A DNA stretch of 10,384 bases. It comes from Gammaproteobacteria bacterium. Its GTDB lineage: Bacteria; Pseudomonadota; Gammaproteobacteria; Magnimaribacterales; Magnimaribacteraceae. The notes beneath the pieces are model-generated. The model was not told where the DNA came from, did no database searches, and saw nothing but the letters and a program-made list of their open reading frames with translations. Below, piece after piece: positions 6,866-10,384 of the stretch (its first letter is position 1; the number at the start of each line of letters is the position of its first letter). The stretch covers positions 1 through 10,384 of the forward strand of contig PCBA01000032.1 of assembly GCA_002730855.1 (NCBI GenBank), written 5' to 3'. The translations under genes were made by a program, and so were the position numbers.

Positions 6866-7471
6866 TTATCCGGCGTATTTTACTGAGCACCCGTAGGGTT
6901 GAGTCACAGGGCTCTTCACTTGCTTACCCTGAATTAACTCTTTTATTGTGTTTTTAACGTAATTATTGGCTTGCAATAGGTCTTTAAACATAAATCCTCT
7001 TCCCCCTGCATCATCAATTGCTCCTTGATACTTAAGGAGGCCTTTTTCATCGATAACGTACATGTGAGGTGTTGTTTTTGCGCTATATAACATTCCTACT
7101 TTTCCTGTTGGATCTAGCAAAACATGTGTAGGGGAGGCTTCTCGGGTTGCTGTTAATTCATTTGCTTCATCCTTAGTTACGTATCCTTGAGTTCCAGGAG
7201 CAGAAGAAATAATGCTTAACCAGATTACATCTTCTTTTTGAGCTAATTCTTGAGTTAATTGCATATTCTTAGTTTTGTAATGTTTTGCTACAAAAGGGCA
7301 GCCATGATTGGTCCATTCGAGAACCACTTTCTTTCCTCTGAAAGACTCTAACGATACTTTATTGTCATATGTATCTGTAAGCTCAAAACTAGGAGCTTCA
7401 GAATCTATGCTCACAAAACTAAAGCATATTTGAGTAAATAAAAATAGAAAAATTAATACAATTTTTTTCAT
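6866..7471 (-). CDS. Exported thioredoxin-fold (redoxin/TlpA-like) protein with GCPF motif
   Basis: Start taken at 7471 (201 aa), where GAGG (7484-7481, minus strand) lies 9 bases upstream and the protein begins with a clean signal peptide, MKKIVLIFLFLFTQICFS. An ATG at 7486 would add five residues, overlap dsbD and lack a ribosome-binding site. After the signal comes a redoxin domain: APSFELTDTYDNKVSLESF (26-44), then WTNHGCPFVAKHY with Cys58 as the only active-site cysteine (the second Cys of CxxC is replaced), and TTPHMYVID with a cis-proline at 135. A C-terminal QPYGCSVKY carries Cys195. The GCPFV...YGCSVKY pairing recurs in this family; Cys195 may act as resolving cysteine (inference). 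It probably works in the periplasm as a peroxidase- or thiol-transfer-like protein. Only one base separates it from the dsbD stop (TGATATG), so DsbD is the likely electron donor. Confidence 0.88.
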   Translation of the reverse strand: MKKIVLIFLFLFTQICFSFVSIDSEAPSFELTDTYDNKVSLESFRGKKVVLEWTNHGCPFVAKHYKTKNMQLTQELAQKEDVIWLSIISSAPGTQGYVTKDEANELTATREASPTHVLLDPTGKVGMLYSAKTTPHMYVIDEKGLLKYQGAIDDAGGRGFMFKDLLQANNYVKNTIKELIQGKQVKSPVTQPYGCSVKYAG

Positions 7472-7472
7472 A

Positions 7473-9506
7473 TCACTTAACCTCATTCAAGTATGACAAT
7501 AATATATCTTCAGTAAGTAATTCAGGCAAGATTATAGGTTCCCCCTTTGAAGGAAACAAAAGATAAAGGGGTAACCCAGTTCTGCCATATTGCTCTAAAG
7601 CTAAGGAAATGACAGAATCTTTTCTTGTCCAATCAGCCTCTACGTAGGCAATATTCTTATCTATTAGCAATTGACGAACTTTAGTGGTTTTCAAGGCTAT
7701 CGTTTCATTCACTTTACAAGTTATACACCAGTCTGCAGTAAAATTTAGGAACACGATAGAACCAGTCTCTCTTAAGTTTTTAATTAATTCTGGGGAATAA
7801 TTTAATTGCTCCTGATTTGGTTTGTCTAGGTCATCATAAGAAGTAGGAATAAGCCACAAAGAAAGGATAAAGAGAAATAAAAGAGGGAGGCGGACTATCC
7901 ATTTAATCCAATTTATCTTGGAATTGTTTTTCCCCATAATCCACAAGCTTGCGGTGATCATCAGAGCGCCTAGTAAGACTTGGATAACTTCTTGGTTGTT
8001 AACCTGACTGCTTAAGACCCATAAAAGCCATAGTGCTGAAGCCCACATAGGGAAGGCCATGAACTGCTTAAAGGTTTCCATCCATTGTCCAGGTTTAGGA
8101 AGAAAGTTAAGCAGAGAAGGTTTGGCACTTAAAGCTAGATAAGGCAACGAGAATCCTAGGCCGAGTCCTAAGAAAATTAGAATAGAATAAAAACTGGGTT
8201 GCAATAAAGCGAATCCGATTGCAGACCCCATAAAAGGAGCTGTACAAGGGGAAGCCACAATTACAGCCAATACTCCAGTTAGAAAAGATTCTACTGAATC
8301 ATTTTTACCAAACGATATAAGGCCTAGCTTTGCCAAACTGCTTCCAACAACTAAATTGCTCATAAAAATGAAGCCTAAGATTACGAATAAATAAAATAAC
8401 AAAGAAACTACAATGGGAGATTGTAGTTGATAGCCCCATCCTATGGTTTCTCCTCCATATTTAAGGATAATCAGTAGTAAAGCTATAGCCAAAAAGCTTA
8501 TGATTACACCGGAAGAGAAAAGTAACCCTTGGCGGAAAGTTTTAGAAGGAGAATCCCCGCTCTGTTCAATGAATCGTAATATTTTTATTGACAGTATGGG
8601 GAAAACACAAGGCATTACATTCAATATTAGTCCACCCAAGAAAGCGAAGACAATTAATGTTAAGAGGTTGAATTCATTTGAATCACTTTTCGTCAGAGGG
8701 TAGTCAATTTCAAAGAATTTAGTTTTAGAATTATTGTTTACTGATATGACTCCTTGAAAAGAGTCTTTCTTTATTTCTGCGTCTGATGCTTCAATTTGAA
8801 GACTGAAACTATCATTGTTTTGTTCATAAGTCTGATTCTTAGAGTAATTAGTCAAGCCGTACTCTTTCGGGAAGAAATACATAGATTCATAGTGATCATT
8901 ACCTTCAAGAACACCTTGAAGAATGTATTTATCATCTATTTTTTGAACCCTATATGCAGATTTAAGAGGCGTAGGCACTTCCTTTAATGTTTTATATAGA
9001 AGGTCGTGCGAAGTAGAAGGCGTTTTATTGCCAGGATTTATACTTACATTAACTTCAGCATCTTGAGGTATACAAATTTCTTTACAGGTGTACCAACTAA
9101 CCTGAGCATTTAAAGTTACAGGAATAGTTGCAGTCTCCGAAGTGTATATTTTGGTAAGCAGCACTACTTCATTTTCATAACCAAAAGTCATTAAAGGCTC
9201 AACTGGGATTCTTTCAGGTCCAGGCCATAAGATTTCCGAGGCTTTTACGTCATTCGGTAAATTCCATTTTATTGAGGCTCCTTCTCCTGCATCTCCAGGG
9301 TTTTCCCAATAAGTATGCCACCCTGGATTCAAAGTAAATTTAAACCCTACAAGGAGCCCATCTCCTGGCTTCATTGAATTAGACTCAGCAAGCATCTCAA
9401 TTCTTGAATCACTTGCATCAACTATAGTTTCTGAAAACGCATCGGTTGAAATTAAAGACGCGCAGAATAATAGGAATAGTTTTATACTATTCTTATATTT
9501 AACCAT
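7473..9506 (-). CDS. dsbD: Thiol:disulfide interchange protein DsbD
   Basis: An inner-membrane protein that carries electrons from cytoplasmic thioredoxin to periplasmic thiol proteins. Start taken at 9506 (677 aa), giving a signal peptide MVKYKNSIKLFLLF...TDAFS before ETIVDA. ATGs at 9524 and 9578 are in frame but run into the divergent PhyH gene, and none of the three has a clear ribosome-binding site. The periplasmic N-terminal domain (about 26-275) has the DsbD_N signs PGWHTYWENPGDAGEG and WYTCKEICIP, with redox Cys141 and Cys145. The central CcdA-like membrane domain (about 280-560) has about eight helices, with Cys300 in LNVMPCVFPILSIK and Cys421 in VASPCTAPFMGSAIG. The C-terminal thioredoxin-like domain (about 575-677) has FTADWCITCK (Cys594, Cys597) and a TGLP cis-proline. 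All three cysteine pairs are intact and the length is near-complete. It leads a two-gene unit with the exported redoxin. Confidence 0.95.
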   Translation of the reverse strand: MVKYKNSIKLFLLFCASLISTDAFSETIVDASDSRIEMLAESNSMKPGDGLLVGFKFTLNPGWHTYWENPGDAGEGASIKWNLPNDVKASEILWPGPERIPVEPLMTFGYENEVVLLTKIYTSETATIPVTLNAQVSWYTCKEICIPQDAEVNVSINPGNKTPSTSHDLLYKTLKEVPTPLKSAYRVQKIDDKYILQGVLEGNDHYESMYFFPKEYGLTNYSKNQTYEQNNDSFSLQIEASDAEIKKDSFQGVISVNNNSKTKFFEIDYPLTKSDSNEFNLLTLIVFAFLGGLILNVMPCVFPILSIKILRFIEQSGDSPSKTFRQGLLFSSGVIISFLAIALLLIILKYGGETIGWGYQLQSPIVVSLLFYLFVILGFIFMSNLVVGSSLAKLGLISFGKNDSVESFLTGVLAVIVASPCTAPFMGSAIGFALLQPSFYSILIFLGLGLGFSLPYLALSAKPSLLNFLPKPGQWMETFKQFMAFPMWASALWLLWVLSSQVNNQEVIQVLLGALMITASLWIMGKNNSKINWIKWIVRLPLLFLFILSLWLIPTSYDDLDKPNQEQLNYSPELIKNLRETGSIVFLNFTADWCITCKVNETIALKTTKVRQLLIDKNIAYVEADWTRKDSVISLALEQYGRTGLPLYLLFPSKGEPIILPELLTEDILLSYLNEVK

Positions 9507-9522
9507 TTTTAGTTTTCTGAGC
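9507..9522. promoter_or_regulatory. Minimal divergent gap between dsbD and PhyH starts
   Basis: Only 16 bases separate the chosen starts. GCATGC at 9521-9526 holds an ATG on each strand: the PhyH start at 9523 and an alternative in-frame dsbD start at 9524. Both promoters must therefore lie inside the opposite gene's coding sequence, or one start is wrong. A TATATT (9494-9499, plus strand) is a weak -10 candidate for PhyH; nothing convincing was found for dsbD. Confidence 0.3.
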
Positions 9523-10374
9523 ATGCGTAAAGACTTAATAAAAAAATTTAAAGAAAAAGGTTCCGTGACTGTTCCCAATATTTTTAGCTTATCAGAAATG
9601 GAATTTTACAGAGAAGTCCTTAAAGATGCCATCAAGGAAAGAAAACGAAATGATTTAAGGTCTTTGAAGGATAAGAGCGAGTATGAACAATCTTTTATCC
9701 AGTGCCAAAATTTGTGGGAAGATTATCCTGTCATAAGAGAACTAACCTTTGATCAAAGGTTAGGTGAAATTGCTTCTGCTTTATTAGGGGTTAGTAAGTT
9801 GAGAGTCTGGCACGATCAAACTTTAGTCAAAGAAGCGGGAGGAAGGGAGACTGATACTCATCAAGACCATGCTTATTGGCCTATTAAAGAAACCAATACT
9901 ATTACTGCATGGATTCCTTTTTGTGATGTGTCGGAAAAGAATGGTCAATTGGGCTTTTATCCTGGATCTCATAAAGTAAAAGAGAGCCAATTTATAAATA
10001 TCTTTTCAGGAAAAGTTGATGATTCAGAGCTTAGAGATATTCCTCAAATAAAAGACATAGAAGTTGATTATCAGAGTCTCAAACTAGGAGATGTGTCTTT
10101 TCATCACGGTTTAACTTTCCATAGAGCTAAATCAAACGATTCAAGTGAAGATAGGGTGGTACATACAGTTATCTTCTTTGAGGATGGAAGTAAGAGGAGT
10201 GATGATAAATTTCACTTTAGTGTGGATAGGCCGGGTATAGAAGTAGGTCAAGTTATTAAGAGTGATGTAACACCATTAGCGTACCCTATTGAATCAGTTC
10301 CAAGTGCTCCTAAGAATAAGATATCTGATGATTTCTTAGGTTATAAGATGTTAGGTCTTCTACCTAAAGATTAA
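9523..10374 (+). CDS. Phytanoyl-CoA dioxygenase (PhyH) family protein
   Basis: A complete 283-residue 2-oxoglutarate/Fe(II) oxygenase. It begins MRKDLIKKFKEKGSVTVPNIFS, the usual family opening, which supports the ATG at 9523. Iron ligands are His113 and Asp115 in DTHQDHAYWP and His200 in HHGLTFHRAKSN; Arg211 in EDRVVHTVIFFE likely holds 2-oxoglutarate. TAWIPFCDVSEKNGQLGFYP (128-147) and GSH (148-150) are the standard core strand and loop, and LKLGDVSFHHG (187-197) precedes the distal ligand. No signal peptide, so cytoplasmic. It is clearly different from the other PhyH protein in the window: a shorter N-terminus, a longer C-terminal part and different residues around each ligand. They are family members, not a recent duplication. 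The substrate is unknown. No Shine-Dalgarno precedes the ATG, and only 16 bp separate it from the proposed dsbD start. A TATATT at 9494-9499 inside dsbD could be its -10 box (weak). Confidence 0.93.
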   Translation: MRKDLIKKFKEKGSVTVPNIFSLSEMEFYREVLKDAIKERKRNDLRSLKDKSEYEQSFIQCQNLWEDYPVIRELTFDQRLGEIASALLGVSKLRVWHDQTLVKEAGGRETDTHQDHAYWPIKETNTITAWIPFCDVSEKNGQLGFYPGSHKVKESQFINIFSGKVDDSELRDIPQIKDIEVDYQSLKLGDVSFHHGLTFHRAKSNDSSEDRVVHTVIFFEDGSKRSDDKFHFSVDRPGIEVGQVIKSDVTPLAYPIESVPSAPKNKISDDFLGYKMLGLLPKD

Positions 10375-10384
10375 AGGTTTTCTA

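Noticed and set aside
6857..6869. Inverted repeat ATAAAA-G-TTTTAT between the convergent SCP2 and redoxin genes as a terminator
   Set aside because: The stem would be almost all A-T with a one-base loop, too weak to fold; no G-C rich hairpin plus T-run is present.
8443..8703. 86-residue plus-strand open frame inside dsbD
   Set aside because: Antisense to the conserved membrane domain of dsbD; its composition mirrors the complement of hydrophobic codons.
8796..8987. 63-residue hydrophobic plus-strand open frame inside dsbD
   Set aside because: Could look like a small membrane protein, but it is antisense to the DsbD periplasmic domain and lacks a ribosome-binding site.
5526..10374. The two PhyH genes as a recent tandem duplication
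   Set aside because: Ligand contexts differ (WHQDSSYFP versus THQDHAYWP; LMHKSYDN versus TFHRAKSN), as do N- and C-terminal lengths, so they are distant family members.
1..10384. Defence system, prophage, insertion sequence or CRISPR
   Set aside because: No transposase, integrase, nuclease, direct-repeat array or terminal repeats were seen; all genes belong to metabolic or redox families, with similar base composition by eye.

Overview
This window looks like a piece of an AT-rich, streamlined marine gammaproteobacterial genome. Three things suggest this: two phytanoyl-CoA dioxygenase (PhyH) family proteins, a DUF3604 protein, and very tight packing. Only about 250 of 10,384 bases lie between genes. 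The gene mix resembles SAR86-type or related uncultured ocean Gammaproteobacteria. That placement is an inference from gene content and base composition, not from a marker gene.

Layout, left to right. (1) Positions 1-1470, plus strand: the 3' part of a fused methionine sulfoxide reductase (MsrA end, thioredoxin-like CPYC domain, MsrB), then a small VOC-fold protein behind a strong Shine-Dalgarno. (2) Positions 1486-6437, minus strand, transcribed right to left: a PhyH dioxygenase, a membrane-anchored cysteine-rich DUF3604 protein joined to it by an ATGA stop/start overlap, aspartate carbamoyltransferase (pyrB), and a class I SAM methyltransferase. The methyltransferase may also have its own promoter. 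(3) Positions 6534-6860, plus strand: a stand-alone SCP2 lipid-carrier domain protein, divergent from the first PhyH gene across the only sizeable intergenic gap (96 bp). (4) Positions 6866-9506, minus strand: dsbD, followed one base later by an exported thioredoxin-fold protein. (5) Positions 9523-10374, plus strand: a second PhyH dioxygenase, divergent from dsbD with almost no space between the starts.

Two themes recur. One is thiol/redox chemistry: the methionine sulfoxide repair fusion, DsbD with its likely periplasmic partner, and a predicted periplasmic DUF3604 protein with 20 cysteines. The other is 2-oxoglutarate/Fe(II) oxygenase chemistry beside a lipid carrier (PhyH, SCP2). The most interesting points are the MsrA-Trx-MsrB domain order, the coupled PhyH/DUF3604 pair divergent from SCP2, and the near-overlapping divergent starts of dsbD and the second PhyH gene. 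I found no RNA genes, mobile elements, CRISPR arrays, convincing terminators or long repeats. I did not find a clearly new multi-gene system; the PhyH/DUF3604/SCP2 cluster is the best candidate for undescribed biochemistry.
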